Shown here piece after piece: positions 1 to 51,100 of a stretch of 64,000 bases of DNA. Location of the stretch: positions 16,505,444 to 16,569,443 of the forward strand of contig NC_090703.1 in the NCBI RefSeq assembly GCF_040954835.1, read 5' to 3'. The notes under the pieces are model-generated. The model was not told where the DNA came from and searched no databases. It saw only the letters and a program-made list of their open reading frames with translations. A program made the position numbers and the translations under genes. Every line of letters begins with the position of its first letter. The stretch's first letter is position 1. Source of the DNA: Lepisosteus oculatus (taxonomy: Eukaryota; Chordata; Actinopteri; Semionotiformes; Lepisosteidae).

Positions 1-360
1 ATTTAACAACCTGTCTGAGAAATTGGGACTGCAGCTCCACCTTAATTTGAATCAACAAGCTGCTTGTTTGAAAACTTCTAATTTGTTTTTCTTCTATTCA
101 GACGTTTCAGTTTTTTTGTTTGCAAGCTCCAATAAGTTCAGGAACTAAACACATTGTGTTTAAATCAAAGCTATTCTTGGGTGTCATATTAATAACTTAA
201 CCAAGCATTCAGGTGGAACATAAACCAGCAGGTGTGTGGGCCCAAGGGATCATACATAAGAACTACTGGTGCAGACCAGTCTGAAGGACATCAGAAGGCG
301 TGGCGTGTGACGCAGACAAAAACTGATATCAACTCAACTACAAGGCTTTCCACTGTTCAA

Positions 361-471
361 TCGTGGGACCTTGCCTTCCTGCAGGCTCATCCTGACATGA
401 CAATTATGCAGGACAATGCACATCCTCATGCTGTTTGTGTGAAAGCACAGTTCTTATGGGATAAGAATATG
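361..471 (+). pseudogene. Decayed Tc1/mariner-type transposase fragment
   Basis: One reading frame encodes a stretch containing HPDMTIMQDNAHPH. This resembles the block around the second catalytic aspartate of Tc1-like transposases (family form: MT-x-x-QDN-x-x-PH). The match covers about 37 codons. The expected downstream WPS..PDLNPIEH..W block does not follow in frame, and the flanks show no clear inverted repeats. I read it as a short, inactive remnant. The surrounding frame is open from about 232 to 582, but only this portion is recognisable. Confidence 0.55.
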
Positions 472-1955
472 AAAGCTATAAGCAGTAGAAGTACATGTCT
501 GTCAAGGCCCTATGGGAGGAATGAGACAGGATCCCATAAAACAGCATCTGCAGCCTGGTGCAAAGCATTTAAAACATACTGACTGTTTGGTAATGGAAAT
601 ATTATCATCAGCCTGGAAAAATCAACAAGAGTCGCCCTCTAAACAAACATTTCCAGTGCATAGCTGCAAAAATGACCAAGAACACAAGGTGGCACCATTT
701 TAATGATGACATTTCACCTGAACATCTACAAGGACTGCATTCCAGACATCAGCAAAAGAGTCTGTGCATTACTGGTTACTGTAGTTTATACTGCTTTATA
801 CCATATGCGGCTGCAGAAATACCAGGAGCAATAATTTAATAGCATCAATACCAATCAATTACAAATAATCAGCATTGTAAGGCAAAATATTAAATTGGAC
901 ACGCAGCACTGTTAAGGTCAGATGAAATGGTCATTTCTATAGACTTTATGAAATGATGTTCTACCACAAAACAGTGTTCATTTTTAGCTCTGAAGCTCAT
1001 ATTCAGTAGTGGGAGCAAGAGACAATAAACTCCATTTAGGTTGGATCAGTAAATTAGAAACCTCCAGGATGCATAAAGACATTATTGTAGTTGTCAATTA
1101 TGATAAATTCCAGTGACGCCAAAGAAAAAATGCAGACCTGGCATCACATATCCGCATTTAGAAGAACAACCCACTCTCACCAATTGCATTGAAAAATACA
1201 TGATGGAAAAATAACAAGGTAATTCTAAAATTTGCCTCCAATGTAAAGCAAAGTAATGAAAATGTTTGATTTGTGAACCATATCCTAAAGAAACTCCAAA
1301 ATGTTAAGTATACCAAAGTTTACTATCTTACATATTAATCAACTTAATCTTTCTAAATCTTAATAACGGCAAACCCAGTTTGTCATGTTTCATTCCCTAG
1401 CGTATATACCTTTGTAAACAGAACTTTAACACTAAACGACTCCACCTTATTCATATTTTCCCCCGCTGAAAGTCTCTGAAACTTCTAAGACATAAGTATC
1501 AACTAAATAACCTGTTTCTTACTATTCAACAGCAGTAACAGAACACAATTATGATTTATCTTGACACCGTGATACAACACAGGATGCAGGCTTTCCAGGG
1601 GTGTTTTAACACAGGAAGAAAAACAACGTCACCGATTTATTTCTATTGCAATGAATGTATTTCCGCCTGACTTACTCTATGCAGCATCACGTAGCCAGTC
1701 TATAGCTTTCAAGGCTATTACTTTTAACAAAAATGGAAAGGGCGGGCTAACAATTTGTTATTTCATCGGTAAACATCTGCTCATGAAATAGCTGACATTC
1801 CTTGTGCTGGGTTTGGAAAACGTGAAAGAACACGCCAAGGGGGTGCTTTGTAATAGTGGATGAATCAAAACTGGAAAACGGTCTAGCCGGAACATAAGTT
1901 TTGAGAAATGCGACAGTTAATTTTTAATACAGGAGTAAATAGACTCGGCTGGTGC
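472..1955. other. Unassigned AT-rich DNA
   Basis: No gene, RNA or clear repeat was recognised. Short open frames are present but lack codon bias, family motifs and matching splice sites. Parts next to the Tc1-like fragment may be decayed transposon sequence. Confidence 0.4.
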
Positions 1956-1959
1956 GACA

Positions 1960-2650
1960 TCTGGCTAGCACTCTCTTACGTCGCGTGACCGCAGGCCCGC
2001 TTCCTGAAATTTGAAAACTAGTTCCTTTCTTGATCTATGATCAAGGGTTAACCGTGAGCGATTTACACATCCGTGTGTGCTAGAGGAAATGTGAGAGGAA
2101 TGGTGCTACAGGTATATTGGTGCTATATGGAGTATTTAAAAAAAGATGTTTTTTTTTCCCCAAACAGCACGCTTCAAAGAATAGCAGTCTTTTAAATAAC
2201 CACGAGTCGCACTTACACTTTCAATCTTCATACCCCTGTACACATTTAAAATCCATCATGTATTTACAGTGTAAGCGACCGTGAGATTAAGTGCCCGGTT
2301 GTACATATTGCTTATTAGAATGCTGACATTATGCTCATTTTAGTGCCAATCTTCATTCATAATGACCAAAACTGCCAATACCAATGACAAAAACTTCAAA
2401 CTTACCGGGTAGCACGCTGTCACTTTGCTACTGCTGCCTTTGTTTTTATTCCAGTTCTTGATTCTTATTCCGTAAACACGGAGGTGTTGCACAATAGCCA
2501 AGCGGATAACATTTCTGTCGTAGAGCCTCATCTTTCGGTACGATAGTGGATTTCGTACAATTCCGCACTTCTGAACGCGTTGAGCCGTTTCTGCTTTTAC
2601 TTTTCGACAATCTTTCGAAACTAACCGAACCTTTATTCCACTTTGCAAAT
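1960..2650 (-). promoter_or_regulatory. CpG-containing block with minus-strand splice donors; possible promoter/first exon of a gene to the left
   Basis: CpG is denser here than in the surrounding AT-rich DNA, for example around 1978-2000 and 2510-2590. Read on the minus strand, two good donor sequences occur: GTAAG ending a potential exon at 2406, and GTAAGAG ending one near 1981. A minus-strand frame (2648 down to 2404) is open up to the first donor but has no ATG at its 5' end and no recognised domain, so it could be 5' UTR. I infer a possible start of a gene running left out of the window. Evidence is weak. Confidence 0.3.
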
Positions 2651-2727
2651 CTTCCCCTTTTTGTTCTATTCAGATTCTACACCCTTAATTAGATTTGATA
2701 CAAAATACCATTTGGATCGCCACTTAC

Positions 2728-2767
2728 TCAGCCCTCTCTCACATACACAGCCCTCTTTCACATACAA
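2728..2767. repeat. Short imperfect tandem duplication
   Basis: A unit of about 20 bases beginning CAGCCCTCTC and ending TCACATAC occurs twice in succession with one difference. No function is apparent. Confidence 0.6.
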
Positions 2768-2769
2768 TA

Positions 2770-4025
2770 ATCCCTATTCATGTCTACTTGCCTTCACGTA
2801 TTTCTCTCTTCTCTTCCCACCTCACGCTTCCCTGAATTACAGTAACCCTGTTACATATTCGTCATAGCCTATTATACCAGTATATTACTTTTTTCTAATT
2901 TATATATGCATCCTAAGTACAAATCCTTAACTCAACCATCATCCCCCCCCGTCCTGCTCTCTGTAGAAACTATTCAAACGGCAGCACTTTCTGCATTTTC
3001 TTCGCTGATTGGCTAGAGCCAGTTCAAATATCAAGACCCCAAGTGCTGTCCTGTTAAAAGCCTGTTTGAAACGTGAAAGGTAACTTGGTTCAAAATTGTG
3101 TTCTATTTGTGCGTCAACCAGTGTTCCAAATATGTATTTGTAAATATCTGTAGACTTTAAAGTTAAAAAACTACGATGATTTGCAAAGACGATACCTAAA
3201 TGTAACTGTCTCTGTTATCAAAGAGCATCCATAAAATGCAAGAATTTACTATATATCGAATCAGCTGAAAACACAGCATTATGCCTGAGGGCAAGACTAT
3301 TACAGTGGCATGTTTTATTGGCATTCCTGAAGCTACCCTGGTTAAAAACCATAACTGTAACTAAAACGTCTTTTTTAATTTATGATAAGCAGCATTAATC
3401 TGAAACATCTGTTGGAAACAGTTTAAAAAATCAATCTGCACAAGGTTTTTCTCGGATTCAAACTACAGTTGTACCGATCTGCTCTATGTAGAAGAGAACG
3501 TTATGTATTGACTGAAAACAGCTGGACATTCACATTATAGTATCCTAAAAAACAAGTATTTTTGTGATGATTAATTGCAAATAAATTGTTGTGCCTTCAT
3601 AAATAAGGGTTTGGTCATCTCCTAGGAAAGCCTTAAACTACAGTATATCATATTGATCCATTAATCACAAATAGTTTTCCACTACTTTTCTTTTAAAGAG
3701 AACAATATGTTACAGAAAGTTTAACAATGATCTGCATTGGAAACCACTGTTTGCTTCTGATATGTAATTCAGCATTCATGAACTATAATTTCACCAAAGG
3801 ATGAAAGCAAAGCCTGGTTGCATTTGTGCCTTTTGTTCCTATAGAGATTGGCTATCAATCAGCAGGTTTTCCATAATGTTAGTGACACTGTTGTGTCTTT
3901 CTTGTGATGTACATTCCATTTAAGAATAAAAAGAGACTAAAAAGAAAATATTTTAAAGTAGTCATTATGGTTCAAGATAAAAGAGGAAATAGACCGCAGC
4001 TGGAATACTGTTACGAGCATCTATT
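2770..4025. other. Unassigned sequence downstream of the actin gene
   Basis: AT-rich, with only short chance open frames. It lies past the actin polyadenylation signal. I see nothing annotatable. Confidence 0.4.
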
Positions 4026-4031
4026 TTTATT
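4026..4031 (-). terminator. Actin polyadenylation signal AATAAA
   Basis: On the minus strand an exact AATAAA lies 78 bases beyond the actin stop codon (4111-4109), giving a short 3' UTR typical of muscle actins. The cleavage site itself cannot be placed from sequence. Confidence 0.75.
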
Positions 4032-4108
4032 ACAACAGTACATGTATATACAGTAAACAGCACAGTACAAATGCAGACAGAGGAGTGGATGGAAGAGGAT
4101 TTGGATGT

Positions 4109-9666
<5,558 letters not shown>

Positions 9667-9702
9667 CAAGTTGTATCGCAAGACTGATGCTTCCACTGGG
9701 AC
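9667..9702 (-). other. Noncoding exon 1 of the actin gene (5' UTR)
   Basis: Minus-strand sequence ending ACAACTTG, followed by the donor GTGAGTG. The right-hand boundary is an estimate: the transcription start is placed about 25-30 bases downstream of the TATA-like CTTATTTAAGG at 9736-9726. No ATG lies in the short exon. Confidence 0.6.
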
Positions 9703-9725
9703 GAAAGCCTACAGTGAAAGGTGCT

Positions 9726-9792
9726 CCTTAAATAAGCCTGGAATAGAGGGTCTGGGAGGCGGGCCCAGGAGTTCACACAAGCCCAAATAAGA
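9726..9792 (-). promoter_or_regulatory. Actin core promoter: TATA-like box, GC box, CArG-like box
   Basis: Reading upstream on the minus strand there is a TATA-like CTTATTTAAGG (9736-9726), a GC box GGGAGGCGGG (plus-strand 9754-9763) and a CArG-like box CCAAATAAGA (plus-strand 9783-9792), one mismatch from CC(A/T)6GG. The CArG box would sit about 85 bases upstream of the inferred start. That is the classic position of the proximal SRF site in muscle actin promoters, so serum-response-factor control in muscle is the likely mode. The motifs are seen; spacing and function are inferred. Confidence 0.65.
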
Positions 9793-10770
9793 GCTGCTTA
9801 AAAAAAAGGATCCCCCAAGTAAGTGTGTCTGATATGCTGTGACAGGACACCACTAAAATGGAGTGATGCTTCCTCAGAGGTACTAGGCCCCCTGTATAAA
9901 ACTAAAATTAGGCAGAAAAGTAAACCGACTATATAAAGGACTCTTGATTTATCTGTAATATATGATACGGAGAATTTTGAAATGGTGCAGCCTGTGCCAT
10001 TCAGAAAATACTTTTGGCTATGCTGACAGAGCTAAGATTATTGACTGAAAATCCTGGCAGTTGCTTAAAGCAGTAAAACTGTGGGGAACAAATATTAATA
10101 ACATTTATCTAAGTACAATATGCATCTCTGTATAGGACATAACAATGTATTTAATCTAATATATTTTAGCCATCTGAATACCAGCATCATTATGTTACTT
10201 TTCAGTTCTACCACAATGTTCCAATTATGTGAGTGATTCTCTAAAACTTAAAACTGATCTTTTTGTTTTAATTACTTTATAGTTAGTTTGGAAGATTGAA
10301 TGTTTGAACACTGTGATGACATTCATTTTTTATCTCTACAGGATTAATGATTTGGAATAAAAAGCTACCAGCAATATTGAAAAAGAAAATGTACCTATGC
10401 CAAAAAAATTTGTAAACAAACACTGCAGTGTCTCATGGTAACTAAATCTGTCATGTGTATAATTTAATATGGATCCGATATATGAAACAAAAGGGTATTA
10501 TTCAAAAATTTAATAAAATAGTATGCAAATACAAACATGTGACCTGGTAACCTTTGTGCAATTGCTCATGAATCAGTTATGGATTAGAAATACTTCAGTC
10601 CTCCTAATAAATCATATAATGAACTATCCACTGCTCTCTGGTGATGAATTATAAATTAATTTGCAAAAAGATGTAGCAGCAGTGTTTTCTGCATTCATTG
10701 AACTAAATGAAGTTAGTTCAGGATGTCGCAGAGATATGACCATCCTGGAAGCTGCTATAACTAAACTTTA
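9793..10770. other. Intergenic DNA upstream of the actin promoter
   Basis: AT-rich with no recognisable gene or repeat. It is part of the shared upstream region between the divergent actin and eif2ak4 genes. Confidence 0.4.
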
Positions 10771-10779
10771 TGGGGTCTA

Positions 10780-11150
10780 GTTAAGGAAACATTTAAGAAG
10801 CACTCCCTCAGACTCACAGAATACTGTATATGTCAGTGGGGTAGTACGTTGGTATGTGGGACAGAGCCTAAACATGCGAGACAGCTGAAAGAATGCCAGA
10901 CTGGCCGCCATCGGACTGGCTGAGAGGGACAGCCCTTGGCACAACCAGCAGCCCTGTGATTGGCTCAGCTCTCTCCTTTTAGGGGCATGGAGTGTAACAG
11001 GTGTCCTTGACTGTGCATCCAGGGCGGATACGGGGTGCTGAATTTGCTGTTGTGGCTCCTTATAAGTCACACCCCCTTCTTCCCTTATTGTACCCTATGA
11101 GGGAATACAGACTGTTTTTTCCTATATAGAGTCTTGGCTCATGAACACAA
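10780..11150. promoter_or_regulatory. Candidate distal muscle enhancer (E-boxes plus CArG-like sites)
   Basis: A segment less AT-rich than its surroundings, about 1.2-1.4 kb upstream of the actin start. It carries two E-boxes, CAGCTG (10882-10887) and CAGGTG (10998-11003), an inverted CCAAT (ATTGG near 10962), a CACCC-type stretch near 11070 and two CArG-like sequences one or two mismatches from consensus: CCTTATAAGT (11058-11067) and CCTATATAGA near 11130. This mix of MyoD-type, SRF-type and Sp/KLF-type sites is typical of sarcomeric actin control. Function is inferred only from motif clustering. A minus-strand open frame here has no recognisable product. Confidence 0.4.
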
Positions 11151-11984
11151 CTTACAGGCCTTCTGACATATTTTAAAACTTCCATTTCTAGCCATGGGCA
11201 AGAATGCACCACACCGCTAAGCCGGGGGAGTGGTCCATCAAATTGAAGAACTCTGTGTTGTACATGTCACATTTTAGTAAATGGATTTATTTTCTGCTGC
11301 TTTCTTAAATATTGTGTCTCACCTATCATTAATGTAAAATTATAAGAACTGTTTCATACTGCTTAGTGTTAGTGCAGCCAATTGGCTGCCTTGTTACAGA
11401 TCAGTGTCATGCAAATAAAAAAGAGCGCTGGATAGTTACATATTTCAGAAAATAGAAAATATGATGTGAATGTTGAATTCAGCACAGCAAGAATAGAGTT
11501 TTGGACTGGTACATGATTTGTCACACTAGAATTAATCTATAATGACAGATCTGGGATAACACAAGGAAATGAGTAGATAAATGTATTTACATATATTAAA
11601 AAGGATCTTTTCAGTATTTTTTTACATTTTGTACTGTATAAGAAAACATTCTTATACAGTATTTATTCTACCTGAGCAAACTTCATTATCAAGATTATGA
11701 GGCAATATGATTATGAGGCAACATTACTGTGAAGAGGAAATATTCACAGACGTTATTTGTAACCTCCTATTTTAGGAAATCCATCAATGTGTCATGTTTG
11801 TTAACTATGGTTTTATCTAAAGTGTTTTCAAATTTGAGATGGAATCCATTCTTGCTAACACTCTGGCATGCTGAAAGACCCGTAGGGGGTTATTTGTTCA
11901 ACCTGTGTTCTGTCAGGGTATATCACAGGATTATGTGAGAGCATTTTTTACCTCTAAACAGGCCTACTGGATTGTGTCAAGCTT

Positions 11985-11994
11985 CTATTTTTAG
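11985..11994. promoter_or_regulatory. Consensus MEF2 site
   Basis: CTATTTTTAG matches the MEF2 consensus YTA(A/T)4TAR exactly. It lies about 2.3 kb upstream of the actin start, within the actin-eif2ak4 intergenic region. MEF2 factors drive sarcomeric genes, so it fits actin control, but a single 10-base match in AT-rich DNA can occur by chance. Confidence 0.35.
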
Positions 11995-13920
11995 ATCTTT
12001 TTCACAGTATCAACATAGACAGGTGGGGAATGCAATCCTAAAGGATTCCCTGGTACTGTAATGTTCCACCCAATAGATGCTGACAGTGAGGGAGACAGGA
12101 CTGACATAATCAGCCACTTATTACAGTGACAGATATGAAATCTGATATAAAAGGTTTTGTTCTTTTTCTTTTGTTTAGACAGATTTCCAAAAAAGTAAGT
12201 TAACAGACCATATTCATCGTTTTTAAGTTTAATTAATGTGGTTAGGCTGAAGAAAATGCAATAGGATTATCATTTCTTCACAAAGTAATGCTGTGAATGC
12301 TGAGTCAGGTGAAGAGACCTACAATGTATCTCTTCCAACATAAGCTAGAAATGTGTAATATGATTAAAAATGGTCTGAATGGCCTCTCACATCTCACAAG
12401 TAACCTTTGTCACTTTTTATGTTACCATATGCCAAAGTTACCACCCATATTTGTCTGACTACAAATATGTTTCTGATGTGAATGAATCTTATAGGCTACA
12501 GCTTACTGTTGAAATCATCCCCCACACAGCATAGTTGTCACAGCATGGTCATAATTAGACATGAAAGTCATGTTAGTTTGTTGAAGGTTGAAGGTTAAAC
12601 AGTCACCGTAAGTGAAGCAAAGAAATGCTTTTGCTAAGATATTTCAGAATGACGGGTGTTTGAGATAAAGTGTGTGGCCTTGTTGGGGGACCTCCATCCT
12701 TATAAGGTTACAGGGGATCACTGAGATGAATGTGCCCTGTGTTTTGGACAGCTGCTGTATGTGTGCCTGTCCACTGTGACTGCAACAAGCCCATTGTCGC
12801 AGCTGTTCCTCACAAATGCCTTTCAGCATTCATTATTTTTGTTCACCTTCCTGGGCTGCAAAGATCCCCTGGCCTCAATGCCTGACAAATAATCACCTCC
12901 TTCGTTCTCTTTCAGTCTATGACAAACTAAAGGGGGGGGGTTAAGGTTTTGTGAATGATGTAATCAATCACATCTTTTTAATTGTGTATCGAATAATTTG
13001 TAATATAGTTTAGTGGCTGTATATTATTGTCAATTATGAACCTTTATATGATTTTTTTAGACTTTAATTTACTTGATTGAGAGATTGGTCATTCTTGTAT
13101 ATATGTATGTTGAAGTACAAAGAGAGAGAAAGGGGGCAAATAGAAAATAAAAAACAGTCAAATTGCTTGTTATACAAGTTTTAATTGTCTACTACTGCAT
13201 CTTTGTTATTATAACATTACCAAACTTATAAAAAGGTTTTATTACTGAACATTTTACTTTGAGAAGAAGCTTTTGTTAAAAGGGAAAAGCCAGTGATTTA
13301 AGTTAATTCCTTGCTATATTCAAATACAGCATAAATTACACAGTAAAACCCCTTGATGACATCCTGAACTGTGTATCTTCTTCTTGGTGCACAAGGAAAG
13401 AAAGATTTGTCATCAGCGAACAGGGGTTATACATGACTAAAAATCCAAGTGTAGATCAATGTCTCACTGATATGAACTTGTAGACAAATTATCAAATCTA
13501 CAACAGCTGGCTATGTAGGAAAAGAGATGTGAAGACTGGTGTATGAAAACATTAAGATAGCGTTTTTTAGGTATTCCAATATGCTAACAATATACAATTA
13601 TTTTACTTTTTATATATTAAAGATAATAAGAATGGTCATAGTTTTATCTCCATTTAATTGTTTTTAATTGGCTTTTCATTTTTGTGATGAACAAAAGTAA
13701 TCTTATTCACGAATATAAGATAATAATTAAAACTATTTTCATATGTAACAAAATCTCATTTAATTGGAGAAGGAAATATATGATGTTCACTACATGTCTG
13801 CGTTTTATCGTATTTGTAATATGTTCCAAAAATCGACAGACCGTTAAATATTAATATAATGTATAACATACATAGTATATTTTTACGTAATATAACGGTA
13901 AATATTTAATGTAAAAGGCA
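11995..13920. other. Intergenic DNA between divergent promoters
   Basis: AT-rich sequence with a G-run near 12930 and no recognised gene, RNA or repeat. Confidence 0.4.
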
Positions 13921-13924
13921 GCTT

Positions 13925-14108
13925 CTCTCACAAGTGTGGGAGGAGTGTTTAGGGCCCTGGATTCCAAACTGGGAGGTTAAGGGTTCAAATGGCGGGTAGG
14001 GCACTACTGTTGTACCCAATAAGGTTCTGCAGACAGATTGCTCCACTAAAACACCAAGCTGCATTACTTTAAATTGGTCTAGGTAAAAGCGTTACCCACG
14101 TAAATTAA
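13925..14108 (+). repeat. tRNA-derived SINE (5' portion)
   Basis: The head resembles a tRNA with RNA polymerase III promoter boxes: an A-box-like GTGTTTAGGGCC and a B-box-like GGGTTCAAATGG. A body follows containing GGCACTACTGTTGTACCC and TTGCTCCACTAAAA, as in a fish tRNA-derived SINE family I recognise by its general form. The 3' tail is degraded. It is not a functional tRNA, because the cloverleaf cannot be completed. Confidence 0.6.
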
Positions 14109-14463
14109 TAACACATGTCCAGTACTTTAAATTGTACCTCTTTTTCTACCACGTACGAGATTACTCGTAAATTAAAATAAAATTAATTGTAAATGAATGT
14201 TTACCAAACGGTAACGTTAGATGCAAACAATTGTGTCTTCTGGAAGTCTGTGTTCATAACCACTTAATCCTGTAATGCATATGATTTTTGAATCAGGGAA
14301 GCCGTAATTCACGTTTCACCATTCCCAAGAGCACTCCCGTTTTCAGTATTAAAGTACAAGCACATGCATAATAAACGAATTTGCTAATAATTCTTCCAAC
14401 ATAAATTGTATTCAATTTAAGTAAAAGAACAGGATGCGCATTCACAACGATAACAACACAACA

Positions 14464-14743
14464 TCTTCGCCCCTGCGGCTGAGCGTGATTGCGTTATACC
14501 TGCGACAACATGACGTATTCTGTGCGCCAGCATCGGGAAAGTAGTGTTGGCGTTTCGTCTGGCAATTTAAGTTCGTAAAAAGTTTTTCCCTAATTAAAAT
14601 TTTTAATTTGAAATATTCGCGTGTTTTCGCTGTGCATTTCGTTACTTTAGTGGATTACATGACTTTAAATGGTATATTTAGTAACGCAGTCATCATTTTG
14701 AACAGGGGGTGGGAATGGTTAGTGATGAGTCCTGCAAAGCATA
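14464..14743 (+). promoter_or_regulatory. eif2ak4 promoter and 5' leader
   Basis: CpG-containing block (about 14464-14575) immediately upstream of the eif2ak4 start codon, with no TATA box at a suitable place, as expected for a housekeeping promoter. It includes a half-CRE-like TGACGTAT (14511-14518). The transcription start cannot be fixed. The leader contains upstream ATGs at 14659 and 14725, both out of frame with the main start (see the separate entry). Confidence 0.55.

Positions 14744-14769
<26 letters not shown>
14659..14769 (+). other. Upstream ORF overlapping the eif2ak4 start
   Basis: An ATG at 14659 opens a 36-codon frame that ends with TGA at 14767-14769. It passes a second in-frame ATG at 14725 (G at -3) and overlaps the eif2ak4 start (14744) by 26 bases in a different frame. 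If transcription starts upstream of 14725, ribosomes initiating here would bypass the main start, a configuration that usually lowers translation in a regulated way. The peptide resembles nothing known to me. Whether it lies in the transcript is not shown. Confidence 0.5.
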
Positions 14770-48161
<33,392 letters not shown>

Positions 48162-51100
48162 GGGTCAAGATTAAGGTGCACACAAAAGTGTCATATCTGT
48201 TTTGGAAACTGGATTTTTGCTTTAGGTGCATTTCCTTGTACCATATTATAACTGCAGTTTAAAAAGTTATCTGTGAAAAAGCAGTATGCATTTAATAATA
48301 AGGCTCAAAATAACATTTTTTCAATGTGATAGGAAAAAGATGGAAGAGTTTACAGGTCTAGTGTCTGCCTGTTTTGCTGTAAGGTAGCAGGCATGTAATT
48401 TTTTTTAAATTTATTATGTATCATTAAAATGTTCAGTGATTAGATCATCTGAAGAATGAAAAATACATCACGTCAGATTTGTATTGTTATACTGTATTTA
48501 AGAGACTAGTTTTATATAAAAGGTGATCTTGGTGATGTGTCATATTAAAACATACTCTATTTTACCTTTTGTGGTGTATTTTTTTCCATTCCTCTTATTA
48601 ATATTACTGAATAGATTTAAAAGCAGTTTAGTAACATTACTTAATTTTTATTGGTTGCTTGAGATATTAACCTTAAGGTAGAGCTTCAGAGTCCTCGTTT
48701 TATCTAATTAAACTTTGGTTTACGATAACCTTTTTATTTTGTACATTTGTTAAAAAGTAGCATATTCCTACAATGCAGAAAATGGAAGATAAACATCAAA
48801 TTATTGATTAAATTATTAAATTACCATTTGTTCAGTTAGTGGTTCAATTGGTTAATAAACTTATATGCAATAACAAAACAGCATTTCTCCCAAAGGTACC
48901 ATGAAATTGACCACAATGTCGGTGTCCTGTTATGGGCTATAAAGAATTTTCTAAATTATATCCAGGACTTATTTTTCTCTGGGCTCAGAGGTTAGATATT
49001 CATAGAAGATAAATATAGTTGATAATAGGGAAGGCTGAAACATAGAATTTTCTTAAATGTAGTACCAGGATTGTGAGGCTACCATAGCAGTCTTGTCGTC
49101 AAATATCTGCAGGTAGAGCCAGTTTCAAATTTATCATTTCTGCAGACACTAAAAATTCTGTAGTCTAGTGTTTTGTTCACACAGTTTATTTTTCAAGAAG
49201 GGAAAAAAAGCAGTAAATGTTACAAATATCTAAGAATTGCATATTTACATAGTTTGCAATTGGGGAAATAAATAAGCCACTTTTACATTTTCTGGGTAAT
49301 AAAGCAGACAAAATAAGAAGTTAAAAATTCTAGAAATATACAGCAGCATTGGCTACCACCTTTTAACTAGTCAAACAATCATTAGCTTCTGATACTATAG
49401 TATTAATAAATAAAGCTATGTGAAAAAATAAATAAGGTACTCTTTTTCATCTACTTTAGACTACCATTTTTTACACTTCGGAATTGCAACAGCAAAAGCT
49501 TTTAAAGGTAGCCTGTTCTCTTAAAGCATGTGTTTGTAGAAAAACTGAATTGACCCATATCTGTTTTCTGTTAACATTAAAAAATGATACACAAATTCCT
49601 GTGTAGTACAGTATGTGTAGTCCTGTGTTATATTTTGAACTTCAGAGACAGACACTACAATATCTTCTTCTGTTAAAGACAGATCCCACCGCCAGTTTAA
49701 CACTTCTGTAATGCATCACTGAAACAGTTTTCACAAAAAAATATAGCTAATAAGCGATTTTAAGCATAGTCATCCCCTCAAGCAGTTTTGAGACGTATGA
49801 TAGGTGCATAAGAGCAACATAGTTTACTGTTTGCAGGACTGAAACAGCAGGGTATGGAAAATAAAACCCCTTTAAATGAAGGCACATTATATCAAATTAA
49901 AAAACACAATGATTTTCTTCAGTTTTGAAAACCTGCAATTTCTTTGTAATACACAAACTAAGGAGGATCATAAGCAGTACAAGCGCCATTGATAAATACA
50001 CATTCTTCAAAAATTTTAAAACTTCATTTTAAAAAAATAACAATATTTCACAGCTCTGTTCACTATAATGCATTGTGCATTGTACATTGTCCATCGCAAA
50101 TTCCTCTGAGGTGCCAGAGGCTTTTTTCCTTTTAATAGCTATCATCGTGGGTCTGGGTCTGGTCATATTAATTGTGAAGGATTTTGTTTTTAATATCAGT
50201 TTTACTAGGACATTTAATTGTTATGAATGTTGTGCCTCCCCTGGTATTGCATTTTGGGAAGAAACATCTACTTGGATTTAATCAGATGCAGACATTTAAA
50301 GCTAGCTTAAATAAAATGAAGAAACTTAGATGGATAAGCATTATAGCTGAACAAGGAATTCTGTATGCTTAGACCTCAGAGTTTAGAGATTTCTAAGTAA
50401 TTAGAAATTATAGGTTTGAGATTGAGGCTCAGTTCATGCAAGCAAAAGTCAACTCCTTTTTGTGTGTAATATTTGGTTAGCTGCTGGTTGTGGATAGGTT
50501 GTTACTGATACAATTTGTTCTTTGTAACCTTTTAACCTTTACACAAAAAACAATGGAAGGCTTATTTAAAGGTTATGATTGAAGTACAGACTCTCATATG
50601 GGAAAAGCATTGAAACAGAAAAAGTAAGAGCCCTACCCCACAGGAGTTTCAAAATGCTTTACAATATGTTAAATAATATCAATCATTATACCATAGTAAC
50701 TAAATACATTACCACTGTGCATTGATAGCATTTTATAAAAGGACGTTTTCTTTTCATTATCTCCTGTACAGTAACTGTCTGCACTGTGTCTGCTTCAAGT
50801 CATTCCAAACATTTTAATCATGGCAGAAATACAGAAAAATGGAAGTTAGATATAAAGTACTTTATCAAGATGTATAAATAATCCTGAAGCCAGCTATGAT
50901 TAAGGAAAAAAGAAAAGGGGTATTTTTACTAATCTAAGCCAGCAAGAACTGAATATAGCCCATTTAAAGAATAATGAAGAAGAAACAAATTTAGCAGTCA
51001 ACAGTGTTTCCATGCACTGACTACTTTCACAGAAATAGTCCTTCTGTGAAAGTTTTCAACACATTGGCAAATCAATGTGTTATTCAATGAGATGAGCCTC

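Noticed and set aside
2340-2648. 102-codon minus-strand protein
   Set aside because: The frame has no ATG at its start and no known domain. Only the donor at 2406 is of interest, kept as a possible noncoding first exon.
10777-11070. 97-codon minus-strand protein
   Set aside because: No family resemblance or splice context. The segment is better explained by its regulatory motifs.
13940-14010. tRNA gene
   Set aside because: A-box and B-box-like sequences are present but the cloverleaf arms do not pair properly. The following sequence is a SINE body.
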